In this document: positions 43,427 through 52,769 of the stretch, piece after piece
How positions within the stretch are numbered: position 1 is the first letter of the stretch
Layout of the letters: each line of letters starts with the position of its first letter
Assembly (NCBI RefSeq): GCF_042849255.1
Contig: NZ_AP026866.1
Span: 930,001-994,000 of the forward strand
From: Oceaniferula spumae
GTDB lineage: Bacteria; Verrucomicrobiota; Verrucomicrobiia; Verrucomicrobiales; Akkermansiaceae
Direction: 5' to 3'
Length of the DNA: 64,000 nucleotides
Made by a program: the position numbers and the translations under genes
The notes under the pieces: generated by a model
Seen by the model: the letters and a program-made list of their open reading frames with translations, nothing else
What the model was told of the DNA's origin: nothing
The model's database searches: none

Positions 43427-44276
43427 GCCCTTTTTGATCGACGTGGGTGTAGATCTGGGTGGTGGCGATGTCCGCGTGGCCTAACATGTCTTGGATGACT
43501 CTGAGATCGGCACCGTTTTGCAGTAGATGGGTGGCAAAGGAATGGCGTAGCAAGTGTGGGTAAACCGTTTGATTCAAGCCTGCCGCCTTCGCCCGCTGTT
43601 TAACAATTTCACGGACCCGTTCGGGACTTAATGCACCGCCACGAACACTCAGGAAAATCCATGAAGAGGTTTTCTTTTTCACCAATCCCGGACGTTCATT
43701 TTTCAGATAATCGGCAACTGCTTCACAGGCTCTTCCTCCCACAGGCACCAAACGGGTTTTATTGCCTTTGCCGGTGACACGGATGAAGTGTTCATCGAGG
43801 TCGAGGTTTTCGAGTCGGGCGCCGCATAGCTCGGAGAGGCGCAAACCGGATGCGTAGAACAACTCGAGAATCGCTCTGTCCCGCTTACCGAGCGGTTTGC
43901 CAACATCCACCGATTCCAACAAAGTCGCGACGTGTTGTTCGTTGAGAGTTTCCGGGAGATGCAGATCTCCTCGGGGCGGCAGCAAAGGTTCGGCAGGATC
44001 AGCCACAGTGACTTTTCGGGCGACAAGGAAGCGGAAGAAAATTTTCAAATGCACCATGGTGATGCGTAGGGATGAGGCCGACATGCCTCCGTCTTTTTGC
44101 TGGGCTAGAAAAGTGGACAGGTCTGCCGTGCCTATATCATCCCATGAGGTGACCTTTTTTGTCTCCGTCCATGCCGCTAATGCATCAAGAGACTGCCGCA
44201 CCGACAGCTGGTAGGCGGTTGAAAGTCCTCGCTCGGTGGCGATGTAGAGCAAGAAATGATCGATCTGCGAAGTCAC
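43389..44276 (-). CDS. xerD: tyrosine recombinase XerD
   Basis: 295 residues, the full XerC/XerD length. The N-terminal SAM-like domain has IDHFLLYIATERGLSTAYQL near residue 4. The catalytic residues are visible: Arg in ASGLRLSELCGARLEN near 150, Lys in RVTGKGNKTRLVPVGG near 175, HLLRHSFATHLLQNGADLRV near 243, His in LGHADIATTQIYTH near 267, and Tyr in that IYTH. It resolves chromosome dimers at dif with XerC and FtsK. This complete gene shows what is missing in the degenerate fragment at 1-119. No dif site was identified by eye. Confidence 0.93.
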   Translation of the reverse strand: MTSQIDHFLLYIATERGLSTAYQLSVRQSLDALAAWTETKKVTSWDDIGTADLSTFLAQQKDGGMSASSLRITMVHLKIFFRFLVARKVTVADPAEPLLPPRGDLHLPETLNEQHVATLLESVDVGKPLGKRDRAILELFYASGLRLSELCGARLENLDLDEHFIRVTGKGNKTRLVPVGGRACEAVADYLKNERPGLVKKKTSSWIFLSVRGGALSPERVREIVKQRAKAAGLNQTVYPHLLRHSFATHLLQNGADLRVIQDMLGHADIATTQIYTHVDQKGLKSVHQKFHPRG

Positions 44277-44402
44277 AAGTGCACGCTAGCCTTAATCCTC
44301 CTCTAGATCAAACCTTCCATCCTACTGTCCATCCAAGGAAATAGCTTTGCCAACAAGCAGCTCGGACATCTCTAGTTGCGGCTGATTGTGGATACAAAAA
44401 AA

Positions 44403-44424
44403 CCGCCCTATCGTAATAGGGCGG
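44403..44424 (-). terminator. rho-independent terminator of the PEP-CTERM gene
   Basis: CCGCCCTAT / ATAGGGCGG with a 4-base loop. On the minus strand it is followed by seven or more T residues (A-run at 44396-44402), 26 bases past the stop. Confidence 0.9.
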
Positions 44425-44449
44425 CTTTGAAAAGCTTGAGAGCTAAGAA

Positions 44450-45253
44450 CTACTTCCTGCGGCGCAGGATCAGAGCAAGTCCACCGAGGCCGAGAAGGGC
44501 TGCGGAAGATGGCTCAGGGATTGCGGTTATGCGAAGCTGAATCCCATTGATTTGTGAGGCTCCAGTACCGCCGTTGGTGAATGTTCCTCCATCCGCATCG
44601 CGGCCAAAGACGCCGAAAGTTTGTGTACTACCATTAGCAACGAACGAACCGATGATCGAATCACCAGCATTTGTTTGTGGGAAGACTGGTGGATCACCAT
44701 TTACTGGGCTGTTGTTGAGATCAGAAATTCCTGTAATGTCAGCTACATCGAGGCTTGTTCCATCCGTTAAGCCGACTTGGAAAAATTCGTGACGGTTGCC
44801 GCGAGCGTCATTCGTGAAAACCTGAATTTGGTACGTATAGCCACTTGTGAGGCCTGCCAATGTTACCGACTCCAAACGAAATGATCCGCTTCGAAGGAGA
44901 GTAAAGATGGCTCCATCACCTGAAAATTCACCATCATCGAATGCTCCAAAGTTATTGTCGCCTGTTGCCAGCGTAATCGACTCGCCACCGACTCCAGTAA
45001 TTACGTCACCTGAGCCACCATGTTGAAAAGCGACGCCGTTGACGGTTACTGAGCCCCCCAAGGGTGTTACGGGACTAGTCGTATCAGTCGCATTCATAGC
45101 AACCGCTAAAGTACCTGACGTATCGACAAAAGCTTGAGTCGTGTTACCCTGATACAAGTTCTCTGATGGTGCCCAGCTAATCGTCGCCGCAGAAGCTGCC
45201 ATGGGAAGCATCGCAAAAATCGCTGCTGAGGTTAAAAATTGATTCATTTTCAT
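44450..45253 (-). CDS. PEP-CTERM sorting-domain protein
   Basis: 267 residues. The signal peptide is FLTSAAIFAMLPMAASA. The mature domain is beta-rich (VNGVAFQHGGSGDVITGVGG, SVTLAGLTSGYTYQIQVFTN). The C-terminus reads AIPEPSSAALLGLGGLALIL and ends RRRK: a PEP motif, a membrane segment and a basic tail, recognised by an exosortase (EpsH/XrtA type) that is not in this window. It would be processed and retained or released at the cell surface, usually with exopolysaccharide. The body resembles the Gly/Ser-rich secreted domains common in Verrucomicrobia and has no clear enzymatic motif. It lies downstream of the CotH-type gene. Confidence 0.88.
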   Translation of the reverse strand: MKMNQFLTSAAIFAMLPMAASAATISWAPSENLYQGNTTQAFVDTSGTLAVAMNATDTTSPVTPLGGSVTVNGVAFQHGGSGDVITGVGGESITLATGDNNFGAFDDGEFSGDGAIFTLLRSGSFRLESVTLAGLTSGYTYQIQVFTNDARGNRHEFFQVGLTDGTSLDVADITGISDLNNSPVNGDPPVFPQTNAGDSIIGSFVANGSTQTFGVFGRDADGGTFTNGGTGASQINGIQLRITAIPEPSSAALLGLGGLALILRRRK

Positions 45254-45305
45254 TGTGTGTATTTATTTTTCGAGGTTTGGTTTTTCGATGTCTCTGATTA
45301 GACAT

Positions 45306-45367
45306 GCTCATTATTCACATGAGCTCCGCTCAGACAACCTAGCCAATCGACTAGGTATAACTATACC
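45306..45367. other. cluster of three dyad symmetries between two surface-protein genes
   Basis: GCTCAT/ATGAGC (45306-45324), CCTAG/CTAGG (45338-45355) and GGTATA/TATACC (45354-45367) sit within 62 bases, upstream of the PEP-CTERM gene and just past the stop of the CotH-type gene. None has a T-run on either side, so they look more like operator or processing elements than terminators. The role is not known. Confidence 0.3.
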
Positions 45368-45373
45368 CGGTCA

Positions 45374-48300
45374 TCATTGATTTACCTTAATCCGCATAAA
45401 CTCGCGGCCAGATGGTCGTTCGCCATAGGGCACGGCACTTCGATAAACAAAGCTGGTGGTTCCGTCGCCATTGTCGGTTTCTGAAACCAGCACGATGTCG
45501 GGCGCACCATTCCAAGAGCTTAGATCTTCCGAGATCTGGGCGGTAACGGTAAGGGCATTCCGAGTATGCTGATTGACCTTAAAGCTGATGGTGAAGTAGT
45601 CCTTGGTTTCTTGGCCTAGTGTGTATGGGGCAACGCCCGTGGTAAACGGAGTGTCGTGTGAGTTCGTATCACTGGTGCCAAGCGCATACTCGATGATCGC
45701 CTTGAACCCATCACCATCCACATCGGCATCCGGATTCCCAGCAAATCCAGCGGGGCTTGCGGCGCCAGGATTCCCTCCCGGTTGGGCGCTTGCAGCCCAG
45801 TTGCTACCGACGTTATGATCTGGAATAGGGATGACGGGAGCTAGCAGCACCATGGAAAAGCCGTTACCATCAGCTGATGTTGGCCACGGCGCCACATCAT
45901 CGTAGGTGAAGTCATGAATGACATTGGCTGCGGCATCCGTTAAAATAATCTGTTCTCCCCCATTACTCAAGTTACCTGAATACTCGCTACTGCCTATGCT
46001 GTCGGTGCCAAATCTGACGGAACTGAGAGCTGAGCTATACCTTTCTGAGAAAGCGGCTTTGTTTTTTACAATAATGAGTCGTCCACCAGCAGGGATGACA
46101 TTGTTAGGACCAAAGGTGAAATTGATCCCTTGGGTAAAGGCCACACCTGAAACGTCCACTGGGAAGGGTGATACATTTTTCAGCTCAACAAACTCAAAAT
46201 CATCCTTGTCCGTGGTGATGGCTAGTTCTGCCGAGGTGGAAGCATCCGCCGGGTTGTAGTTGACCTCGGAAACCACAAGATTTGTGGCGTCTGCATCTAT
46301 TGGATCTGGAGTGAAAAAGGCCTCGTTAAGAGCACTCCATTCACCGGTGCTGGTATTGTAGGTGCGGGACAATAGCCATCCGGATGCGGTCACAGGGATT
46401 TCATCTGACTCAAATCCAGACTGCCCTGAGCCAGGTAGATTTCCTACCAGATTCAGATTAAAGCTGATGTCGGAGCTGGTCTGGCTGCGCTGATGGACCT
46501 CCACCGCGATGGTGTTGTTGCCTGCTGAGAAGTGGGAAATGGGCAGAGTGATAGTTCCGAAGGCATTGTCATTCACTGTGCCTGTGGAGAAATCATCATA
46601 GGCTGCATTTGCGTTCAGATTGACCCGCTCGACCTCGACACCATTAACGTAGATGGCGATGGCATCATCGTACCAATAGTTGATGGTGAAATTTTCATAC
46701 TGGGATGGATCAGCGATGTTGATATCCGATTTCCGGAAATAGGTGGTCACATTCTTCTGTATACCATTGGTGTTAGGATCCACATCGACAAAGCCGACAA
46801 CCGTAGCCTCGTCACCGTCGCCATAGCCCAGCTCGGATGGACCACTTGCCCATGAGCTATGGTTGAAGGATTTGGCCCTCCATGCCGTGCCCTGGTTCGA
46901 GCCATCGTCCAGATAGGACCAGCTATCTCCGGTTTGCACGAAGTTAGTTGGCACTCCGCCGGTGCCATCGTAGTTGATCACCGTGGCAGCGGGATTGATA
47001 CCACCTCCAGGGAGGCGTGGGTCCAGCGAATGACGATAGGGGTCTGGATCCGTATCCAAGGGGCCAAAGATATAGTATACCTTCAGATTCGTATCTGTAA
47101 CAGAAATCGTTGGTCCTAGACCTGGTGCAGTGCCTCCATGCTGATTGTAAACAGGGGCATCGATAGCTGGATACATACCAGCATTCTTGAACTTGGTAAT
47201 CATGCTGGCCGTTTGCCCAGGAAACTGGTTATTGATCAGGTTATCTTGGTAAGACTGCCAGCTTGCAGGAGTGCGGTATCCCCAGCGGGCGCATTCTGCG
47301 ATGATGGAAAGCTGGGTCTCATTGACTCGCTCTTGTAGTCGCTCGATGCTCTTGGCGGGAGTCAACTCGCCATCATTGAAATAGTGTTTCTGAATACGAT
47401 CCGCCAATAGCATCTCGTAGTCAGGATCCCCCTCACTAGCCAGCAGACTCATCGCGCTCAGAGGACCTTGGTGATCTACGCTTTTTGCAGGATTGCGTAA
47501 GAAACCATCGCCATCCTTCATGTAGAACTTGAACGGAACCCCAAGTGGCACAGAACCAGCAGCACGGAACTCACTTTCCGCATTTCCATTGGTCCAGAGT
47601 AACATGAAATCAATCAAATCGATGATATCTAGATGTGAACGGGCAGACGTGAAGGGTGTCGAGCCATTGATGAGAGTCTGTGTGGCCTCCCACTGATCCC
47701 CTGTGCCATCGTAAGCTTCGCCAGTTTGGAAATTCCCTCCTGAATTATTGGCATTGATGGCTTCGTAATCGTCTTTATCCCCACCGAAATATTCAGAGAG
47801 CATGGATGCATTCCAGCGCTCTCGCAGGTGATACTGCCCCCAGTATCGGCCATTGACGTAAACGTGCACGAAGCGACCGTGTGGTGCTATCTGGCCCATA
47901 TCGAGCAGGGCATCATCGGCGTAGCGATTCGATAAATAAGCTCCACGTTGGGACATGTCATGGTTACCAGCACGAAGTTCGATGGCATCATATTTCTCTG
48001 CAGGCTGGAAGCTCTTCCAAACATGGTTTTCGAACAGATCGAAATCCAATTTTCCCGGGCCGTATTTGCTACGGAAATTGATCCGCATACCGCGCTTGGC
48101 AAAGTCCGTGTTGTAGCTACCAAAACGCTCCATCCCTGCGTTGACCTGCTTATGCCCATCCTCGAAATTAATCAGCTCAATAGCGACCTCTTTTTCCTCT
48201 CGTTCGATATCGCCAGGAAACGTTAGTGCAATACTCGGAATGGCTGTTAGAGCCGCATCAAGCTGTGGGCCATAGACAGAATCCTGAGTAATTCCGGTGT

Positions 48301-50071
48301 CCATGTTAGAATCAGCGATTACATCAGCTTTAAAAATGTATGTCTGAGTATCTACATTTGTAGGCTCGAACCCATCCTTGTAGGCGGCGGCACGAATAGT
48401 GGTGGTTTGGTTGATGGTGATGGACGTGGAGTAGATGGAGCCAGTGGTCGATGTCGGCTCAGTGCCATCCGTGGTGTACCGGATCTGAGCACCGGGGGTC
48501 ATGCTGGTGATTTCCAATTGAATCGAACCGCTATAGAAACCTCGATCATGTGAGAAGCTGGTGTCCTTCACAAAGCCAGCAATGGTTTCGCCATTTGTAG
48601 CGCCTGGTGTGGGTGTTAGGAAATAACCACCCGTCGTGGTCGAGCTATCCAATCCATAGGAAACATCACTCTGCTGGCTAGGAAAGGTAGGGCTGAACTC
48701 AGAGTCGATCGTGCTCCCGTCAGGCTTCACTAGAGCCAGGTATTCACCATCTGCACTCAGGGAAAAATTGGTATGCAGCTCCCCTGCCGGATCAGTTCTG
48801 CTATTTCCAGAAGCAAAAACAATCAGGTAAGAACCAGGTGCCATGGTTACATTTGGAAAGACCCATTTGGTAAGATCCGTGGGGTCATCGGTTAGATAAA
48901 ACCCTGCCAGAGGTGCTGGATCAGCACCCGGATTGTAGAGTTCGATCCAGTCTGATTGATTGCCATCCACATCAATCAGGCCAGAGTCGTTCGCGGCCAT
49001 AAACTCACTGATGACTGGAACTCCTGGCTGGATGATTTTTACGGAAATCGTTCTTGTGATGGTGCCATTTGCGTTGGACGCGACTAGAACGTAGTCAGTG
49101 TCACTGGTCGGGGAAACCACGGTGCCTGAGCTCCCTGCCACATTGGCACCATTCAAAGTCAAACTTGTTGCATTCCCCCCAACATCCCAGCTCAGGTTGA
49201 CATTTGAGCCAGGAGGGATGAAGTCACCGTCTGCCGTGAAAGAGTAGATGAGAGGTTCGTTGACGACCGCTATCGTGGTGGTCGCCACAGAGCTACCGCT
49301 GGCATCGGTCGCTGTTAGTTGATAAGTGGTAGCAGCATTCGGGCCTGGATTCACGACGATGCTCCCCTGCCCGGCAGTGGTGTTGGCCAGTACGTTACCG
49401 ACACCGTTATCGATCTGGAGCCCTGTTACATCAGGTGTAACCACCCAGCTCAATGTGACTGGATCACCTGGAGTCACGGAAGCGCGGTTGCTGGTGAAAG
49501 AGATGAGCCTGCTAGATCCAATAGCAGTGACTTCATTCAAGGAAAGCACTCGGCTATCGGATGTCTCAGCTGCGCCTGGGGTACGTATGACCCGGATCAT
49601 GTTGCCAGTGGCGGCCCCCACATTCACAGTAATACTAGCAGGTGAGTTCTCTACATTGTTAGGGTTCAGAAGTGGTGATGAATAAACCACCGTGCCTCCA
49701 TCAAAGTCATTGTTGACGTTTCCGTTGAAATCGATGACCTGCACGGTGATGTCACGCAGCCGTGAGGTCCAGCTTCCATTGCCGCCGCGGTTAACGAGTG
49801 TTATCTCGTTAAATGTTTTACTGCTTGGCAGGAGAACTTGCCAAGTGGGGTCATCATCTGTTGCGATCGTGTGGGTGAAATTTGAAACACCATCAATGGC
49901 ATGAGATGCGTCATAGTCATCCAGCGTCGTGCTCTGTGCGGCAGTGCCTACGCTCAAATCAATGGGCTCTGTGGACTGCGCCGAGGCGATGCCCGCGATG
50001 CTCAAGCAAGTGAAAAAAAGGCGACTGCACCTTTTATATAATCCATTGTTTTTCAGTCTGTTGCTGAGCAT
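45374..50071 (-). CDS. giant secreted protein with Ig-like, lamin-tail, chitobiase-C and CotH-kinase domains
   Basis: 1565 residues. The signal peptide ends IASAQS. In order: a discoidin-like domain (about 35-180), two Ig/PKD-like repeats with VTLSWVVTPDVTGLQI and VNLSWDVGGNATSLTL (about 190-345), a lamin-tail domain (VISEFMAANDSGLIDVDGNQ, DWIELYNP; 350-480), a chitobiase/HEX C-terminal-like domain (GAQIRYTTDGTEPTS; about 505-585), and a CotH-kinase-type domain (610-960). The CotH region includes GMERFGSYNTDFAKRGMRIN, YWGQYHLRERWNASMLSEYF and DDYEAINANNSGG. Later come a beta-rich domain with WYDDAIAIYVNGVEVERV and a second lamin-tail domain (VVSEVNYNPADAS). The end (DVDGDGFKAIIEYALG) is a calcium-binding-like repeat, and there is no PEP-CTERM or other sorting tail. 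CotH proteins are atypical secreted kinases. The gene is monocistronic. Confidence 0.85.
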   Translation of the reverse strand: MLSNRLKNNGLYKRCSRLFFTCLSIAGIASAQSTEPIDLSVGTAAQSTTLDDYDASHAIDGVSNFTHTIATDDDPTWQVLLPSSKTFNEITLVNRGGNGSWTSRLRDITVQVIDFNGNVNNDFDGGTVVYSSPLLNPNNVENSPASITVNVGAATGNMIRVIRTPGAAETSDSRVLSLNEVTAIGSSRLISFTSNRASVTPGDPVTLSWVVTPDVTGLQIDNGVGNVLANTTAGQGSIVVNPGPNAATTYQLTATDASGSSVATTTIAVVNEPLIYSFTADGDFIPPGSNVNLSWDVGGNATSLTLNGANVAGSSGTVVSPTSDTDYVLVASNANGTITRTISVKIIQPGVPVISEFMAANDSGLIDVDGNQSDWIELYNPGADPAPLAGFYLTDDPTDLTKWVFPNVTMAPGSYLIVFASGNSRTDPAGELHTNFSLSADGEYLALVKPDGSTIDSEFSPTFPSQQSDVSYGLDSSTTTGGYFLTPTPGATNGETIAGFVKDTSFSHDRGFYSGSIQLEITSMTPGAQIRYTTDGTEPTSTTGSIYSTSITINQTTTIRAAAYKDGFEPTNVDTQTYIFKADVIADSNMDTGITQDSVYGPQLDAALTAIPSIALTFPGDIEREEKEVAIELINFEDGHKQVNAGMERFGSYNTDFAKRGMRINFRSKYGPGKLDFDLFENHVWKSFQPAEKYDAIELRAGNHDMSQRGAYLSNRYADDALLDMGQIAPHGRFVHVYVNGRYWGQYHLRERWNASMLSEYFGGDKDDYEAINANNSGGNFQTGEAYDGTGDQWEATQTLINGSTPFTSARSHLDIIDLIDFMLLWTNGNAESEFRAAGSVPLGVPFKFYMKDGDGFLRNPAKSVDHQGPLSAMSLLASEGDPDYEMLLADRIQKHYFNDGELTPAKSIERLQERVNETQLSIIAECARWGYRTPASWQSYQDNLINNQFPGQTASMITKFKNAGMYPAIDAPVYNQHGGTAPGLGPTISVTDTNLKVYYIFGPLDTDPDPYRHSLDPRLPGGGINPAATVINYDGTGGVPTNFVQTGDSWSYLDDGSNQGTAWRAKSFNHSSWASGPSELGYGDGDEATVVGFVDVDPNTNGIQKNVTTYFRKSDINIADPSQYENFTINYWYDDAIAIYVNGVEVERVNLNANAAYDDFSTGTVNDNAFGTITLPISHFSAGNNTIAVEVHQRSQTSSDISFNLNLVGNLPGSGQSGFESDEIPVTASGWLLSRTYNTSTGEWSALNEAFFTPDPIDADATNLVVSEVNYNPADASTSAELAITTDKDDFEFVELKNVSPFPVDVSGVAFTQGINFTFGPNNVIPAGGRLIIVKNKAAFSERYSSALSSVRFGTDSIGSSEYSGNLSNGGEQIILTDAAANVIHDFTYDDVAPWPTSADGNGFSMVLLAPVIPIPDHNVGSNWAASAQPGGNPGAASPAGFAGNPDADVDGDGFKAIIEYALGTSDTNSHDTPFTTGVAPYTLGQETKDYFTISFKVNQHTRNALTVTAQISEDLSSWNGAPDIVLVSETDNGDGTTSFVYRSAVPYGERPSGREFMRIKVNQ

Positions 50072-50178
50072 TAATCGAAAGATCGCTAAATAATAGATCT
50101 ATTCAACATCAAAAAACGGAGTAATCAGCCATCTAAAAGGTCAAAGTTTGCTCTACTTTCAAACTCAGGAATGAGGCC

Positions 50179-50631
50179 TTAATGGGAAGCCGCTGGCGGA
50201 TAGACCCTCATCGGAAATGCCTCATCCTCGCTAGTGTATCTGCCGAATTGATCGCGTGAAAGAATGATGTCTACGCGCTGGGCTCCCTCTTCTTTTTGCT
50301 CTTGGAGATCGAGTAACAGCTGGCTGCTATCTTGGCTCAATCTTACATGCAATAATTGGTATTTTGGACCACCTTGTTCGTTCTTAGGAAGCTGAGCTTC
50401 TATCTGTGGTAACCACTGGGCCAATTCCGGAGAAACTTCCGGGCCGTGTGATGAGAGCTCTTCCGAAGAAACATCAGCTTTCTGCTCGGCTTTGCTTTTT
50501 TCCGACCATTCTTTGAGCTTTTCCGAGAGCATGGGGGCAGCATACATGAGTAGCAAGAGGAGACCTATGAGAGCCACTGTAGAAATAATACTCTTACGGG
50601 TGCTGTTCGATTTTTCCTCCGGTTGCTCCAT
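50179..50631 (-). CDS. small single-pass membrane protein, unknown
   Basis: 150 residues. One membrane segment (IISTVALIGLLLLLMYAAPM) follows a short charged cytoplasmic tip. The soluble part is acidic and Gln/Glu-rich, with a beta-like stretch (GGPKYQLLHVRLSQDSSQLL). It is read 6 bases after the stop of the CorC-type gene, so probably one transcript. No family is recognised. Confidence 0.6.
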   Translation of the reverse strand: MEQPEEKSNSTRKSIISTVALIGLLLLLMYAAPMLSEKLKEWSEKSKAEQKADVSSEELSSHGPEVSPELAQWLPQIEAQLPKNEQGGPKYQLLHVRLSQDSSQLLLDLQEQKEEGAQRVDIILSRDQFGRYTSEDEAFPMRVYPPAASH

Positions 50632-50637
50632 AGATAC

Positions 50638-52044
50638 CTATTTTTCTACCATTTCACCTTCTACCAAGTCACCTAAGTCATCGGTCTCAAGTTTTCGGAA
50701 ATGCACTTGTTCTACACGCCGGCCATCGGTGCTGGTGACCATCGCCTCATAGCCTTCCACCTCCAGAGTTGCTTCTGGTTCGGGGATACAGCCAAGTTCA
50801 CGGGTGATGTAGCCACCTACGGTGCTGACTTCGCCACTTTCCAGATCAAGGGCTTCGACATGATCGGAGAGCTCATTGAGAGTCATTGATCCCTCAACGA
50901 CAAACTCGTTGGCATTCAGTCGGCGGAAAGAATTGTCCTCCTCGTTGTCAAATTCATCCTGAATATCACCTACGAGCTCCTCGATGACATTGTCGAGGAA
51001 GACCAGGCCAGCTGGATCGCCGTGTTCGTCCACAGCCATCGCCAGGTGGCAATGTTCCTTGAGGAAAAACTGCAGAAGCACGTCGAGGGCCATCGTTTCA
51101 GGCACAACTTTCAGCGGACGCTTGATCCTCATCAGATCAGGGTTCTCATCGTTGACGACGGTGAGGATATCCTTGATATGAATCAGGCCAAGAGCGTGGT
51201 CGAGGTGACCTTTAACCAGCGGAAATCGAGTGTGCATGCTGCGAGTAGCCAGATCTAAATTCACTTGGAAAGGAGCATCCACATCGAGAGCGATGACGTC
51301 GCTGCGTGGTGTCATCACTTCGCGCACGCTGATGTCATTGAGTTCCAGAGCATTGATTAGAATCTCACGCTCGGTATCGGTGACCTCATCATGTTTGCCA
51401 CTTTCCTCCACCAGAAGAGCTAGCTCCTCAGCGCTATGCACATCGCCGTGTCCAGCTGGCTCGACACGGAAGACTTTTTTCAGAATCAAATTCGCCGTGC
51501 TGTTGATGATCCAGATCGCCCAACCGAAGAATTTGTAGAACAGGTGTAGCGGACGGATGAGATAAAGTGTGGTGCCAACAGGTTTACGGATCGCCAGCAC
51601 CTTGGGAACTTGCTCTCCGACGATGACGTGGACGAAGGAGAAGGAAACCGCCGCAATGGTGATGGAAATACCGCGCACCATCCAAACTGGGGCTCCTGGA
51701 GCAACATCCAGCAAAAACGGGCCGACAAAATGGGCCACCAATGGCTCGCCCAGCATACCCAACACAAGAGATGCTACGGTAATCCCAAGCTGACCGGCGG
51801 AGAGATACCCATCAAGTTTCCCCAGAGCATGCAGAGCAAGGTTCGCTTGGGCAGGCTTGTTCCCCTGCACCTCGATGAGCTGGCTTTTGCGGACTTTGAC
51901 CAGACCAAACTCAACGGCCACAAAAAGAGCATTGAGGATCAGGAAGATCGTAATGCCGATCAAATACTTCGCCACGAGATCCGGTGAAGGATAGGTGGTA
52001 TGGAGAGCTGAAGCTGATGCAAGGATGTCAATAGTCGCGCTCAT
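50638..52044 (-). CDS. CNNM/CorC/HlyC family membrane protein (DUF21-CBS-CorC)
   Basis: 468 residues. The N-terminal DUF21 domain has about four membrane segments and LIGITIFLILNALFVAVEFG near residue 28, with KVRKSQLIEVQ and GEQVPKVLAIRKP. Two CBS motifs follow (REVMTPRSDVIALDVDAPFQ near 240; HDHALGLIHIKD-type strands near 290). The C-terminal CorC_HlyC domain has ELVGDIQDEFDNEEDNSFRR and GYITRELGCIPEPEAT. The family is associated with Mg/Co efflux or magnesium homeostasis; MgtE, a magnesium channel, is also in the window. Its ATG overlaps the FmdB-type stop (TAATG). Confidence 0.9.
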   Translation of the reverse strand: MSATIDILASASALHTTYPSPDLVAKYLIGITIFLILNALFVAVEFGLVKVRKSQLIEVQGNKPAQANLALHALGKLDGYLSAGQLGITVASLVLGMLGEPLVAHFVGPFLLDVAPGAPVWMVRGISITIAAVSFSFVHVIVGEQVPKVLAIRKPVGTTLYLIRPLHLFYKFFGWAIWIINSTANLILKKVFRVEPAGHGDVHSAEELALLVEESGKHDEVTDTEREILINALELNDISVREVMTPRSDVIALDVDAPFQVNLDLATRSMHTRFPLVKGHLDHALGLIHIKDILTVVNDENPDLMRIKRPLKVVPETMALDVLLQFFLKEHCHLAMAVDEHGDPAGLVFLDNVIEELVGDIQDEFDNEEDNSFRRLNANEFVVEGSMTLNELSDHVEALDLESGEVSTVGGYITRELGCIPEPEATLEVEGYEAMVTSTDGRRVEQVHFRKLETDDLGDLVEGEMVEK

Positions 52045-52304
52045 TATTGTCGTTCATAGACACCCTCGTCACGTTTCTCCAACACAGTGAACCCTGCCTT
52101 TTTGGCATCGGTCACAGAGAAGGGCTTGGTGATCTTAGGGGTATTGACCCTGCTGATCAGCTTTTTGACCGCATGGCGGCAAAGCGGGCACACCTCAAGT
52201 GGTGGCCGGTCAATCGGTCGACGCAACTCAAACCCCCGTGCACAGACGCGACAACTTCGCTCCGGATCATCGGGGTGTTCTGAGATATAGTCGTATAGGG
52301 GCAT
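52044..52304 (-). CDS. FmdB-type zinc-ribbon protein
   Basis: About 86 residues from the ATG at 52304 (MPLYDYISEHPDD); an ATG at 52331 would add nine. It has two CxxC pairs: SCRVCARGFEL near residue 17 and VCPLCRHAVKKLISRVN near 38, typical of small FmdB-type regulatory proteins that begin MPxYxY. Metal binding is expected; a DNA or protein target is not known. It overlaps the CorC-type gene at TAATG, and a strong hairpin at 52311 ends 6 bases before the start. Confidence 0.82.
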   Translation of the reverse strand: MPLYDYISEHPDDPERSCRVCARGFELRRPIDRPPLEVCPLCRHAVKKLISRVNTPKITKPFSVTDAKKAGFTVLEKRDEGVYERQ

Positions 52305-52310
52305 AGCAAA

Positions 52311-52342
52311 GACGCAAGACGGGCTAATCACCGCCTTGCGTC
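52311..52342 (-). terminator. hairpin between rpsN and the FmdB-type gene
   Basis: GACGCAAG / CTTGCGTC with a 16-base loop. On the minus strand it is followed by TTTGC and then the ATG of the next gene at 52304. It may terminate rpsN or shield the next start codon. The plus-strand side has AAAAAA. Confidence 0.55.
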
Positions 52343-52368
52343 AAAAAAGTATCACACTGCGGTCCAGC

Positions 52369-52638
52369 TTACCAGCTAGACTTGGTGACGCCGGGAATCA
52401 TGCCGTGCGAAGCAAGCTCACGAAACGAAATACGTGAGAGCTTGAAACGACGGAGGAATCCGTGACGACGACCTGTTTGTTCGCAACGATTCACCACGCG
52501 AGTGGGACTCGAGTCGCGAGGGAGCATGCTGAGACCGACGTAGTCTTTCTCTTCCTTGAGCTGCTTACGCAGGTCAGCAAATTTAGCGACAGTTGCTTGT
52601 TTGCGCTTGTTGCGCGCGATCCATGATTTCTTAGCCAT
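52369..52638 (-). CDS. rpsN: 30S ribosomal protein S14
   Basis: 89 residues, the long zinc-free form (no CxxC pairs). Motifs: MAKKSWIARNKRKQATV at the start and PTRVVNRCEQTGRRHGFLRR near residue 45, then FKLSRISFRELASHGMIPGV. It binds the 16S rRNA head. It stands outside the spc operon. Confidence 0.97.
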   Translation of the reverse strand: MAKKSWIARNKRKQATVAKFADLRKQLKEEKDYVGLSMLPRDSSPTRVVNRCEQTGRRHGFLRRFKLSRISFRELASHGMIPGVTKSSW

Positions 52639-52769
52639 AATTGGGGGGGCGGAGATAGCTGCTCACAGGGGTAAATCAAGTCATTTTTGATCAAAAGTGC
52701 ATTTTTCTTTGTTCGCCCCCTGTTTCCGATTGCTTCCAGCCCCGCTCCCACCTTTATTTGCTGCGCATC

